Shown here: positions 8,690 through 16,889 of the stretch, one piece after another
Position numbering within the stretch: position 1 is the first letter of the stretch
Layout of the letters: each line of letters starts with the position of its first letter
Program-made: the position numbers and the translations under genes
Source: Corynebacterium sp. HMSC27B11
Lineage (GTDB): Bacteria > Actinomycetota > Actinomycetes > Mycobacteriales > Mycobacteriaceae
Direction: 5' to 3'
Assembly: GCF_001815985.1 (NCBI RefSeq)
Contig: NZ_KV823552.1
Coordinates: 79,971-143,970, forward strand
Length of the DNA stretch: 64,000 nt
Notes under the pieces: generated by a model
Databases searched by the model: none
Told to the model about the DNA's origin: nothing
Seen by the model: the letters and a program-made list of their open reading frames with translations, nothing else

Positions 8690-10677
8690 GGTCGGGACAT
8701 GGAGATCCGCAGTGCAGAGCGGGCGGCGGCGTCCGTCTCCTGGAAGATCACCGGGTCCTCCCCCACCTTCGGTGAGTTCGTCATATCTGCCCGCACCTCC
8801 CGCAACGGCACACCCAGCATGTGCACCCGGGGGTCGCGCTGACCCGACTGGCCAATAAGCAGGCCCGTTTCCCGGTCCACCTCCGGGGCGCCAGACAGGG
8901 AGCCATCGCCCCAGGCCCAAGCCCGCATCCGGGACTGTGCCAGCAACTGCCTGCTCAGCGGGCAGGCCGTGTGCCGCACATCCGGGTCATGGATCAGCGC
9001 CTCGATCAGCACAGACGCGCACACTTCCTCCCCCGTCGTCGCGGAACGGACCCGAAACGCCGGGGTCTCCTCGTCCACGGTGAGCTCCGGTTTCGCGCCA
9101 AGGAAGCGCACCAGCCCAGCGTCGATGAGAGCGAGCAGCTCGGCGGTGCGGAAGGCGGGCGGGCCGACGCTCACCATCTGGGCGATGCTGCCGAAAAACG
9201 CGTATTCCTCCTCGCGGGACGCCTGCGTAAACCGCCCCGGCTCGTCGACCAGGGCGATCCGTTTCATCGCCGCGCCGAAGCTGAAGAGCCCCATCTTCAC
9301 CGGGGACTTTTCGCCGCGCTGCGCCTCCTGCCAGTCTGCAAGGAGGTGGTCGAACAGGGTCCGGGTAAAGGAGTCGATGGTCAACTCCTCGCCCGCTTCC
9401 TCCGCCTTGTCCTCCAGATGAGAGACCGGGTTGTTCTCCCAGGGGATGTTGAATCGTTTTTCCGGGTCCACCAGCCCGTCCAGGCGGGTGTCCTCGTGCA
9501 TGTTCAGCGGGTCGGTGGCCGGGTCGTCGATGATCTCACCGACCTTTTTTAGGACGTCAGGTTCGGCCGCCAGCAGAACCCGGTAGTAGGCCTCTTGTGC
9601 GTCGCGCAGCAGTGCTGGCCACAGCGTTTCCCCGAAGTCCAGGCTATTGGGGTCCAGCGGAGTATCGAGCTGGGCGATCGCCCGGCCCAGGCGGCGTAGC
9701 TCCGCGCGCGGCGGCATGCCCGAAAACTCCGGGCGGGGCTGATGTGGGTAGCCACGGCCCGCCATCGCCAGGATCCGCGGTTCCCGCCCAGATGGTTGAT
9801 AGCGCAATCCCGCCAGCGCGGTGACGTCGGGGATGAAGGCTCCGCCCCGGCCGACCGTGAGCATGGACATAGCGTCGAAAAACCCCATGCCCAAACCGCG
9901 GATCAGGATCTCCTGACCGGATTCCGCCCAGCTGGGAACAGTGGAGAAGTCCTGATCAGCTGGGTTATTCGGCGCGATCCACTCCAGCTGCTCGTGGGTG
10001 CTCGCAGCTGCGGCGAGCTCCCGCTCCTCCGGGGCCAGCTCAGTATCCAGCCAGCCCAGCGCGAGCACGGTCGCGTGTGCGCGCAGGCGGGTGCCGTCCG
10101 CAAGTTCGATGGTGTCCGTGCCGTCTGCCGCCGCTTCGATCCCCACCGCCTTCGAGCGGTGCACCGTCACCTCGATGGCCTCCGGGACCATGCCCAGCAC
10201 CGCGGAGAAGGCCCAGCGAAGGTACTCGCCGTATAGGCCCCGCGGCGGGTGCGTATTCGGTTCGGCCTGGTCTATGTCCTTTGCCCGGTGACTCAGCGGC
10301 TGGACCGGTTGCCGGGAAAACAGCGCCGCCTTCGCCCCGCGCGGATCGCGCTGCTCGCCCAGCTCCTCGCCACGAACCAGCATGATCCACTCGTACATGG
10401 TGGGGCCTTCGAGGAACGGGGAGTGCACGCTGGAGCCGGGCTCCGGGAACAGGGTCACCGCGTCGGCCAGCGTGTTCATGCACAGGTCGAAGTTCTGGTC
10501 GGTGCGCCAGACGCGTCCCGCACCGGGCTGGACGTCGTCCACCACGGCCACGGCCAGGCGCTCGGGTGCCGCACCCTGCTCCGCCAGCTCCCGGTAGGTA
10601 GCCACGATCCGCTCCAGCACAGAGATCCCCCGTGGCCCCGCGCCAATGATCGCGATCCTGCGCTCAACACTGCTCAT
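8686..10677 (-). CDS. FAD/NAD(P)-binding protein, paralogue B
   Basis: A 663-residue homologue of the protein at 1109-3265, with the same dinucleotide loop (RIAIIGAGPRGIS) at residues 8-20, the same RDAQEAYYRVLLAAEPDVLK core and a closely similar C-terminus (RVHMLGVP...RADMTNSP...QETDAAA). It has the FAD-NAD(P)-binding family architecture; the reaction is unknown. It lies convergent to the importer operon, with overlapping stops, so the two paralogues bracket the transporter in the same orientation. A tandem duplication that ended up flanking the importer is the simplest history (inference). The start at 10677 gives the expected short N-terminus. Confidence 0.85.
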   Translation of the reverse strand: MSSVERRIAIIGAGPRGISVLERIVATYRELAEQGAAPERLAVAVVDDVQPGAGRVWRTDQNFDLCMNTLADAVTLFPEPGSSVHSPFLEGPTMYEWIMLVRGEELGEQRDPRGAKAALFSRQPVQPLSHRAKDIDQAEPNTHPPRGLYGEYLRWAFSAVLGMVPEAIEVTVHRSKAVGIEAAADGTDTIELADGTRLRAHATVLALGWLDTELAPEERELAAAASTHEQLEWIAPNNPADQDFSTVPSWAESGQEILIRGLGMGFFDAMSMLTVGRGGAFIPDVTALAGLRYQPSGREPRILAMAGRGYPHQPRPEFSGMPPRAELRRLGRAIAQLDTPLDPNSLDFGETLWPALLRDAQEAYYRVLLAAEPDVLKKVGEIIDDPATDPLNMHEDTRLDGLVDPEKRFNIPWENNPVSHLEDKAEEAGEELTIDSFTRTLFDHLLADWQEAQRGEKSPVKMGLFSFGAAMKRIALVDEPGRFTQASREEEYAFFGSIAQMVSVGPPAFRTAELLALIDAGLVRFLGAKPELTVDEETPAFRVRSATTGEEVCASVLIEALIHDPDVRHTACPLSRQLLAQSRMRAWAWGDGSLSGAPEVDRETGLLIGQSGQRDPRVHMLGVPLREVRADMTNSPKVGEDPVIFQETDAAARSALRISMSRP

Positions 10678-10790
10678 GGCCCCACCCTACGGATTAACCC
10701 GGACAAGCCTGGCTGCTCAGTCCTGCGCCCAAGCGAGTAGAGTAAACAGTTTGCATCCGCCCATGCCCGAAGGAAGGTTGACCGTCGCGT

Positions 10791-11672
10791 ATGTCTGCCA
10801 CCAACACCGCCACCGCCGCCGACTGGCTTGAAGGCGCCCGCCCACACACCTGGGCTAATGCCATCGCCCCGGTGCTGGCCGGAACAGCAGCCGCGGTGAC
10901 CACCGGCGGGGCATCCTTCCCACGGGCACTACTCGCCCTCGTGGTCGCGCTCGCGCTGATCATCGGCGTGAACTACGCGAACGATTACTCCGACGGCATC
11001 CGCGGCACCGACGACGACCGCTCCGGCCCGCTGCGCCTCACCGGCTCCGGGCTGGTGGAGCCCAAGCTCGTCAAGTACGCCGCCTTCGCCTGCTTCGGGG
11101 TGGCTGGGGTCGCCGGAATCGCGCTGAGCCTGCTGAGCGCCTGGTGGCTGATCCTCATCGGCGCGGTCTGCATCGCCGGAGCCTGGTTCTACACCGGCGG
11201 CGAAAACCCCTATGGCTACCGGGGCCTGGGCGAGGTCGCGGTCTTCATCTTCTTCGGCCTCGTCGCAGTGCTGGGCACGGAGTTCACGCAGTCCGGGCAG
11301 GTCACCTGGCGCGGGCTCGGCCTCGCGGTGACGATCGGCGCGCTCTCCTCGTCCGTGAACCTGGCCAATAACCTCCGCGACATCCCGACCGACTCGGTCA
11401 CCGGCAAGATCACCCTCGCCGTGCGCCTGGGCGATGCGGGCACCCGCGCGCTGTGGCTGAGCCTGGTCGGCGGTTCCGTGGTGCTCACCATCGCGCTGGC
11501 CTTCGGTCAGCTCGCTGCCCTGCTGGGCCTGCTGGCAGTGCCGCTGTGGGTGCTGGCCTCCGGTCCGGTGCGCAAGGGCGCGCAGGGCAAGGGCCTGATC
11601 CCGGTACTGGGGCTCACTGGCCGCGGCATGTTGCTGTGGTCGGTGATGATGCTGGTCGCAGCGTTTATCTAG
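10791..11672 (+). CDS. menA: 1,4-dihydroxy-2-naphthoate polyprenyltransferase MenA
   Basis: A 293-residue UbiA-family integral membrane prenyltransferase that attaches the polyprenyl tail to 1,4-dihydroxy-2-naphthoate, giving demethylmenaquinone. The first Asp-rich motif is [14 protein letters not shown] (about residues 64-77) and the second [14 protein letters not shown] (about 197-210); both bind prenyl diphosphate through Mg2+. Around eight hydrophobic helices are visible. AAGGAAGG lies upstream of the ATG and a TAGAGT -10-like hexamer sits near 10737. Together with menE at the left edge it marks a menaquinone region, as in mycobacteria. Confidence 0.93.
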   Translation: MSATNTATAADWLEGARPHTWANAIAPVLAGTAAAVTTGGASFPRALLALVVALALIIGVNYANDYSDGIRGTDDDRSGPLRLTGSGLVEPKLVKYAAFACFGVAGVAGIALSLLSAWWLILIGAVCIAGAWFYTGGENPYGYRGLGEVAVFIFFGLVAVLGTEFTQSGQVTWRGLGLAVTIGALSSSVNLANNLRDIPTDSVTGKITLAVRLGDAGTRALWLSLVGGSVVLTIALAFGQLAALLGLLAVPLWVLASGPVRKGAQGKGLIPVLGLTGRGMLLWSVMMLVAAFI

Positions 11673-11703
11673 CCATCTAGTTCACTCCGACGCTGCTCCC
11701 CCG

Positions 11704-11723
11704 CTGCGCACTCACCTGCGCAG
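11704..11723. terminator. Possible hairpin between menA and the DUF4229-like gene
   Basis: A perfect 7-bp inverted repeat CTGCGCA/TGCGCAG with a 6-base loop lies in the 99-bp gap between two convergent genes. There is no T-run on either strand, so it is only a weak candidate for a bidirectional terminator. I see nothing else in this gap. Confidence 0.35.
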
Positions 11724-11771
11724 CTCCAGCCGCACTGTCCGCCCCGCTGGCCCCCGCTGATCCTCGCTGCT

Positions 11772-12140
11772 CTAGTCGTGCAGGCGGTCCTGCAGCTGCT
11801 CCTGCAGCTGGCGCTTGTGCTCGCGCCGCGCGGAATCCCACTCCGCCATCTGCGCGGTCACGCGCAGCCGCAGATTCTTAAACATCATCATGGACAGCGG
11901 CAGCGCGAGGATGAGCGCCAGCAGCGCGCTCATCAGCAGCGGGAAGAAGTTCGCCATCCCCAGCAGGATCACGATCGAGTGGATCACGAACGTCAGCACC
12001 AGGAACAGCACCAGCCGCAGGAATCCGTATAGCAAAACATCCCGCCAGGCCTTCGAGCCGAGCTTCGGCTTCTGCCCGGGCGGCCCCGGCAGCGCTGGTT
12101 CAACCTGGGATGGGTCTTGCGGATTCTGCTTATTAGTCAC
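11772..12140 (-). CDS. Small membrane protein, DUF4229-like
   Basis: A 122-residue protein. A polar Pro/Gln-rich N-terminus (about 1-35) is followed by two hydrophobic helices (LVLFLVLTFVIHSIVILLG and LLMSALLALILALPLSMMMF) and a charged C-terminal tail rich in Arg, Glu and Gln. Size, topology and position beside menA agree with the DUF4229 proteins found there in other corynebacteria (family call from memory, not a search). Function unknown. The element TTTTTAGGACGTCA lies 50 bases before its start. Confidence 0.65.
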   Translation of the reverse strand: MTNKQNPQDPSQVEPALPGPPGQKPKLGSKAWRDVLLYGFLRLVLFLVLTFVIHSIVILLGMANFFPLLMSALLALILALPLSMMMFKNLRLRVTAQMAEWDSARREHKRQLQEQLQDRLHD

Positions 12141-12318
12141 GCCGTCCAGCCTACGGTCACTGCTTCGCTGGGCACCAATTGCGCTTTATTTTTAGGACGT
12201 CACCCCGGTCCGCCACCGTATTCCCGCCGCTTTTCTCCTACCCACCGAGCCCGTGAGGTGGCTAGAGTCGAGGGGAGAAACTACGCCGATTTTTATGCCT
12301 TGAAGGAGAATCGCACCC

Positions 12319-12630
12319 TTGGGTCGCCTCATTATCCTGATCCTGGTCATCATCACGCTCGTGATGTTGTGGAAGGCCTTCGGGCCGGGCAGCGGCAATT
12401 CTTCCTCAGTGGGCCAGCTAGGCCGCCGGCAGAATAAGCAGCTCGATCAGCAGCCGCGAGCGAAGGGCCCGGACGACGACCCGGACTTCCTGTGGAATAT
12501 CGAGAAGGAACGCTTCAAGAAGCGCCGTGAGCAGGAACGCCTAGCCGAGGAAGAGGCCGAGCGCGAAAAGCGGGAGCGCCTCCGCCGCCAGCGGGACGAG
12601 GACCAGCAGGACCCGCCCGCCCAGGACTAG
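12319..12630 (+). CDS. Small membrane-anchored protein of unknown function
   Basis: 103 residues from a TTG start; AAGGAG at 12303-12308, ten bases upstream, supports it and no ATG is available. One N-terminal helix (LIILILVIITLVMLWKAFG) is followed by a Ser/Gly linker and a highly charged region (about 55-100) of Glu/Arg/Lys/Gln heptad-like composition (ERFKKRREQERLAEEEAERE), likely a coiled coil or extended helix in the cytoplasm. I do not recognise a domain. A TAGAGT -10-like hexamer lies near 12262. Confidence 0.7.
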   Translation: MGRLIILILVIITLVMLWKAFGPGSGNSSSVGQLGRRQNKQLDQQPRAKGPDDDPDFLWNIEKERFKKRREQERLAEEEAEREKRERLRRQRDEDQQDPPAQD

Positions 12631-12641
12631 GCCCGGCCGCG

Positions 12642-13820
12642 TTAAATCTCCACCCGCGGGGAGCGCCCCGTGCGGTAGTGGTCGATGAGCAGGAACAGGT
12701 TATCCCAGCGCTTGTAGAGCTTCGCCCGCTCCAGCAGGTCCTCATCCTCGAAGACCACCTGCGGGTCTGCCACGTCCTCCGCGGCCACCCCGGCGTGGTC
12801 GAAGATCCGCTTCGTCAGCCCCGGCGCGATCGTCTCGAAGTGGGCGTAGTCCAGCGCCGGATCGCCCACCGTCATATCGGAGAAGTCCAACACGCCCACG
12901 CCCTGGTCGGGTAGCCACAGCAGGTGTTCCCGCGAGAGGTCACCGTGGGTCAAGCAGCGCCGCAGGTCCGTGCGGGCTAGCATGTCGTCCACCTCGGCCA
13001 TGATGCCTTCGGCGCGGGCGTACTCCGCCGCGGAGAGCTCGGGTTTCAGCACCTCGACCATGCGGTGGCGCATCACCTCGTGCTTGCCCGGCAGGGTTCG
13101 CTCCGTGTAGTTCAGCCCGTGCTGCGCCCCCTCGGTGGCCGGGCTGATCGGCACCCCGCCGACCTCGTGGACGCCCGTCGCGTCACTCTGCCCCGGGCCG
13201 TCGGCCCACCAGCTCTCCAGGTTGCTGGCCGGCGGGAGGCTGGAGTTCATCGTGTGCATCGCCGCCAGCAGGCTGCCCAGCTGTTCGATAACGAGTTCCT
13301 GCTGCTCCGCGTTCATCTGCTGCCAGACATTCGCGTCCAACGGGGTGCCGTCGATGACGGAGAGCAGAGTCACCCGGATACGCCGCTGGTTGCCAGTGAA
13401 GCGGCGCGGCACGTGGGCCTGGCGCACCGTCTGCGGCAGGCGGGCGTTGGAGCGGTGCCCCAGCGCCGCGATCACCCCGGACTCCCGGGAGGCCTGCAGG
13501 CGGTAGGCCTCGGTGTAGGGTGCGCGGACGATGACGCGGTTCGGGACCATGTCCGCGAACTCTCCCTCGTCGCTGCGTACCCCCTCCAGCAAGATGACGG
13601 CGTGGTCCATGCCCTGCTTCGGCAGGAGGATGTTCTCCCAGGCCAGGTCCTGCCAGATCAGCTTGATGAAGATCGGCAGGGTCTCCGGGCGCAGGTCCTC
13701 GCGGCTGTAGTCGTGCGCCACGTCCGCCCGGTCGATGTTGCCGGTGCGGATGTCCTTCGCGCTCAGCTTGCCGATGGGCTGGAAGTTCCCAGAAGAAAAG
13801 CCGTCCTGCTGCTCTGTCAC
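12642..13820 (-). CDS. Phosphotransferase of the aminoglycoside-phosphotransferase fold
   Basis: A 392-residue soluble protein. The kinase-like catalytic loop reads LTHGDLSREHLL, with the Asp as expected base, and the metal-binding segment GVLDFSDMTVGDPALDYA supplies the second Asp; both are APH-family hallmarks. An N-lobe core is visible around TLLSVIDGTPLDA. The substrate is unknown: this fold phosphorylates sugars, amino alcohols and antibiotics, and nothing here points to resistance. It starts 10 bases after the rmlA stop on the same strand, so it is probably cotranscribed with rmlC-rmlA; a role in nucleotide-sugar or envelope metabolism is possible (inference). Confidence 0.8.
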   Translation of the reverse strand: MTEQQDGFSSGNFQPIGKLSAKDIRTGNIDRADVAHDYSREDLRPETLPIFIKLIWQDLAWENILLPKQGMDHAVILLEGVRSDEGEFADMVPNRVIVRAPYTEAYRLQASRESGVIAALGHRSNARLPQTVRQAHVPRRFTGNQRRIRVTLLSVIDGTPLDANVWQQMNAEQQELVIEQLGSLLAAMHTMNSSLPPASNLESWWADGPGQSDATGVHEVGGVPISPATEGAQHGLNYTERTLPGKHEVMRHRMVEVLKPELSAAEYARAEGIMAEVDDMLARTDLRRCLTHGDLSREHLLWLPDQGVGVLDFSDMTVGDPALDYAHFETIAPGLTKRIFDHAGVAAEDVADPQVVFEDEDLLERAKLYKRWDNLFLLIDHYRTGRSPRVEI

Positions 13821-13830
13821 TCTCGTTGCC

Positions 13831-14709
13831 TCACTTTTCCCATTCCGCCTGAGCGCACAATTGCCTCAGGTATTGACCATAGGGGCTGGCCCCATGCGCG
13901 TCGGCGTTATCCCGCAACTGCTCGTCGCTGATCAGCCCCATGCGCCACGCGACCTCCTCTGGGCAGCCGACTTTCAGGCCCTGCCGCTTCTCGATCGCGC
14001 CGACGAAGTCGCTGGCGCCGTTGAGGTCGTCGATCGTGCCGGTGTCCAGCCAGGCCGTGCCGCGGGGCAGCACCTCCACGTGCAGGCGGCCTTGCTCCAG
14101 ATAGGCCTGGTTGATGCCGGTGATCTCCAACTCACCGCGCTCGGAGGGCTGAAGTTGCTTGGCGATCTCCACCACGTCCGGGCCATAGAAATACAGCCCC
14201 GGCACCGCGTATGGGGAGCGCGGCTTCGCCGGCTTCTCCTCGATGGAGATCGCCTTCCCGGTCTCGTCGAAATCCACCACCCCGTAGGCGGTTGGATCGG
14301 CGACGGCGTAGCCGAAGATCACGCCGCCATCCGGCTCGTTAAAGCGGCGCAGCTGGGTGCCCAGGCCGGAGCCGTAGAAGATATTGTCGCCCAGCACCAG
14401 CGCGACCGGTTCGTCGCCGATGAACTCCTCACCGATGATGAAGGCTTCCGCCAACCCGCGTGGGGCTTCCTGCGTGGCGTACTCGATACTCACGCCGAAG
14501 CGGCTGCCATCCCCCAGCAGCTCCTGGAAGGCCCGCTCGTCGCGCTCCGTGGTGATCACGAGAATCTCGGTGATCCCCGCAAGGATCAGGGTGGACAGCG
14601 GATAGTAGATCATCGGCTTGTCGTAGACCGGCACCAGCTGCTTCGACACACTGAAGGTGATGGGCCACAGCCGCGAACCGGTGCCACCGGCCAGAATGAT
14701 TCCGCGCAT
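13831..14709 (-). CDS. rmlA: Glucose-1-phosphate thymidylyltransferase RmlA
   Basis: A 292-residue nucleotidyltransferase making dTDP-glucose from dTTP and glucose-1-phosphate, the first step to dTDP-L-rhamnose. The N-terminal signature [16 protein letters not shown] is at residues 3-18, with [19 protein letters not shown] next and the metal Asp in LGDNIFYG. Length is normal for RmlA. GGAGGG, overlapping the end of rmlC, lies ten bases before the ATG, so the two genes are one transcription unit. Rhamnose is needed for the linker that joins arabinogalactan to peptidoglycan. Confidence 0.95.
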   Translation of the reverse strand: MRGIILAGGTGSRLWPITFSVSKQLVPVYDKPMIYYPLSTLILAGITEILVITTERDERAFQELLGDGSRFGVSIEYATQEAPRGLAEAFIIGEEFIGDEPVALVLGDNIFYGSGLGTQLRRFNEPDGGVIFGYAVADPTAYGVVDFDETGKAISIEEKPAKPRSPYAVPGLYFYGPDVVEIAKQLQPSERGELEITGINQAYLEQGRLHVEVLPRGTAWLDTGTIDDLNGASDFVGAIEKRQGLKVGCPEEVAWRMGLISDEQLRDNADAHGASPYGQYLRQLCAQAEWEK

Positions 14710-14715
14710 GATTAT

Positions 14716-15420
14716 CTAGCCCTCCCCGTGCTCGCCGTAGCTATCGGCGAAGTCGAGAGCCTCGGACCACTCCCGGCGCAGCTGCTGCTCCCAGCCACGT
14801 GCCTCCTGCCAATCAGCCAGGCGCGCGTGAACCTCTGCGAGGGCCGGGGCGGCGGCGTCCTTATCGGAAAGAACCGCATCGGCACGCTCCACGCCCCAGT
14901 CGATGCCCAACTCCGGGTCGAAGGGATCCACCCCGAACTCCCGATCCGGGTTATAGGCCTCGGTGACCAGGTAATTCAGCACCGCGGTCTCGGAGCGGGC
15001 GGCGAAGCCGTGACCCACCCCGATCGGCACGTGCACCGCGTAGTTATTCTTCTCGCTGAGGGTGATCTTGACGTGCTTGCCGAAGGTCGGGGAACCGACC
15101 CGCAGGTCCACCAGCACGTCCACAACCTCCCCGGCCAGGCAGCTGACGAACTTCGCCTGCCCCGGTGGCACCTCGGCCAGGTGGATGCCCCGCACCACGT
15201 CCCGGCTGCTGCGGGAGACATTCGCCTGCGCGACGTCGAAGGGGTAGCCCAGGTGCTCGGTGAACTGGGCGGCGCGGAAGCCCTCGTGGAAACTGCCGCG
15301 AGCGTCCCCGAAAACCCGCGGGGCGAAGAGCCAGGCGCCGGCGATCGGAAGGTCGACGATGGCTGGCTCGGTGGCCGAGTCCAGGGGACGCAAGTCAACA
15401 GGCAGCTCTGCGGTACTCAT
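14716..15420 (-). CDS. rmlC: dTDP-4-dehydrorhamnose 3,5-epimerase RmlC
   Basis: A 234-residue cupin epimerase converting dTDP-4-keto-6-deoxyglucose to the L-lyxo isomer. Visible motifs: RGSFHEGFR, the catalytic-His region VVRGIHLAEV (LRGLHYQ in most homologues), EVVDVLVDLR, VPIGVGHGF, YLVTEAYNPDREFGVDPFDP and GIDW. About 45 residues longer than minimal RmlC, with a charged C-terminal tail. In C. glutamicum, as I recall, RmlC is fused to the reductase RmlD; here the protein stops without an RmlD domain and rmlA follows six bases later. Confidence 0.88.
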   Translation of the reverse strand: MSTAELPVDLRPLDSATEPAIVDLPIAGAWLFAPRVFGDARGSFHEGFRAAQFTEHLGYPFDVAQANVSRSSRDVVRGIHLAEVPPGQAKFVSCLAGEVVDVLVDLRVGSPTFGKHVKITLSEKNNYAVHVPIGVGHGFAARSETAVLNYLVTEAYNPDREFGVDPFDPELGIDWGVERADAVLSDKDAAAPALAEVHARLADWQEARGWEQQLRREWSEALDFADSYGEHGEG

Positions 15421-15552
15421 AGCCCATACTTTAGCGCCCAGCCCGGACAGACAGCCGGTGCGGTGCGCGCCAGGCAGCGCCCCCGTGTTGTCGCACGCGC
15501 GAATTTTTCCATAACCTCTCCGAAGTGTTTAGCCTTTGCTAACTTTCAGCGC

Positions 15553-16842
15553 ATGGATTCTCCCAACCGTTCAGAAGACCGGCGCATTCTTGGCGCCACC
15601 CTCGTCGGCACGACCATCGAGTGGTACGACTTCTTCATCTACGCTCAAGCCGCCGGCCTCGTGTTCGGTACGCAGTTCTTCGCCCCCGCGAGCAGCGATA
15701 ACCCCAGCCTCGCGCAGGTTTTCGCCTGGGCATCGCTGGGCATCAGCTTCCTCTTCCGCCCGCTCGGCGCCGCCATCGCGGGCCACCTGGGCGATCGCAT
15801 CGGGCGCAAGAAGGTGCTCGCGGGCACCCTGATCCTCATGGGTATGGCCACCACCCTGATCGGCGTGCTGCCGACCTACGCCGCCATCGGCATCGCCGCT
15901 CCCCTGCTGCTTGTCTTCCTGCGCATCCTGCAGGGACTGTCCGCGGGCGGCGAGTGGGGCGGGGCCGCTCTACTCGCCGTGGAGCACGCACCGAAGGGCC
16001 GCCGCGGGCACTTCGGCTCCTATCCGCAGATCGGCGTGCCCACCGGCCTGGCACTGTCCACCGTGGTGCTGCTGGCCATCACCGCGATCATTGGGCAGGA
16101 GGCCTACCTCGACTGGGGTTGGCGTATTCCATTCCTGCTGAGCTTCGTGCTGGTCATCGTGGGCGTCATCGTGCGCGCCAAGGTCGCCGAATCCCCGGTG
16201 TTCCAGGAAATGCGGGAGCGTGCCGCCGAGTCCAGCGCCCCGTTGGGTGTGCTGCTGCGCGACCACTGGCGTCTCGTGATCCGCGCGGCGCTGATCTTCT
16301 CCGGTAACAACGCCTCCGGCTATATGATCATCGCCTTCATGGGCTCCTATGCCACGAAGGAGCTAGGCCACGATCAGGTCAGCGTGTTCCTCTGGGTGGT
16401 CGTCGCCGCCCTGGCGTGGATCGTGCTGACGATGTACTCCGGCGGGCTCTCCGACCGCATCGGCCGGGTGCAGACCTTCCTCTGGGGCTACGGCATGCTC
16501 ATCGTGATCGCGGTGCCGGTGTGGTTCCTCATCGACTCCGGCTCGCTGTGGATCTTCGGCATCGGCATGCTGCTGTTCATCCCGGGCCTGGCCCTCTCCT
16601 ACGGCCCGCAGTCCGCCCTCTACGCGGAAATGTTCCCCCGCGAAGTGCGCTTCTCCGGTGTGTCCGTGGCCTATGCCCTGGGCTCCATCCTGGGTGGTGC
16701 CTTCGCACCGATGATCTCCCAGATGCTCTTCAACCGCACCGGGATGATCTGGACGGTCGGCATCTACCTGATGGTGATCTGCCTGATCTCCGTGATCGCG
16801 CTGCTGCGCACCCCCCGTAACCTCGCGGACGCCGAGCTCTAA
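15553..16842 (+). CDS. MFS transporter, metabolite:H+ symporter (MHS) family
   Basis: A 429-residue twelve-helix transporter. The start RILGATLVGTTIEWYDFFIY is typical of the MHS family (ProP, ShiA, KgtP, citrate carriers). The major-facilitator loop motif between helices 2 and 3 is GHLGDRIGRKKVL, repeated in weaker form as GGLSDRIGRVQTF in the second half. LRILQGLSAGGEWGGAALL is also typical. Substrate unknown: an organic acid, osmolyte or aromatic acid. An in-frame extension upstream is antisense to rmlA and rmlC and is not coding; ATG 15553 lies after their divergent start. It separates rmlC from rmlB. Confidence 0.88.
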   Translation: MDSPNRSEDRRILGATLVGTTIEWYDFFIYAQAAGLVFGTQFFAPASSDNPSLAQVFAWASLGISFLFRPLGAAIAGHLGDRIGRKKVLAGTLILMGMATTLIGVLPTYAAIGIAAPLLLVFLRILQGLSAGGEWGGAALLAVEHAPKGRRGHFGSYPQIGVPTGLALSTVVLLAITAIIGQEAYLDWGWRIPFLLSFVLVIVGVIVRAKVAESPVFQEMRERAAESSAPLGVLLRDHWRLVIRAALIFSGNNASGYMIIAFMGSYATKELGHDQVSVFLWVVVAALAWIVLTMYSGGLSDRIGRVQTFLWGYGMLIVIAVPVWFLIDSGSLWIFGIGMLLFIPGLALSYGPQSALYAEMFPREVRFSGVSVAYALGSILGGAFAPMISQMLFNRTGMIWTVGIYLMVICLISVIALLRTPRNLADAEL

Positions 16843-16859
16843 AGCGCACCGGCTACCTG

Positions 16860-16889
16860 CCCCGCAAGCTCGTGGCTTGCGGGGTTTTT
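16860..16889. terminator. Rho-independent terminator between the MFS gene and rmlB
   Basis: A perfect 10-bp stem CCCCGCAAGC/GCTTGCGGGG with a 5-base loop is followed by TTTTT on the + strand. It terminates the MFS gene; the convergent rmlB stop begins one base after it. Confidence 0.88.

Noticed and set aside
12642..13820. Aminoglycoside resistance gene
   Set aside because: Only the general APH fold motifs are present, and it lies within a housekeeping rml operon with matching composition.
13735..15552. Upstream in-frame extension of the MFS transporter gene by about 600 codons
   Set aside because: It is antisense to rmlA and rmlC and unlike any protein; the MHS start motif fits the ATG at 15553.
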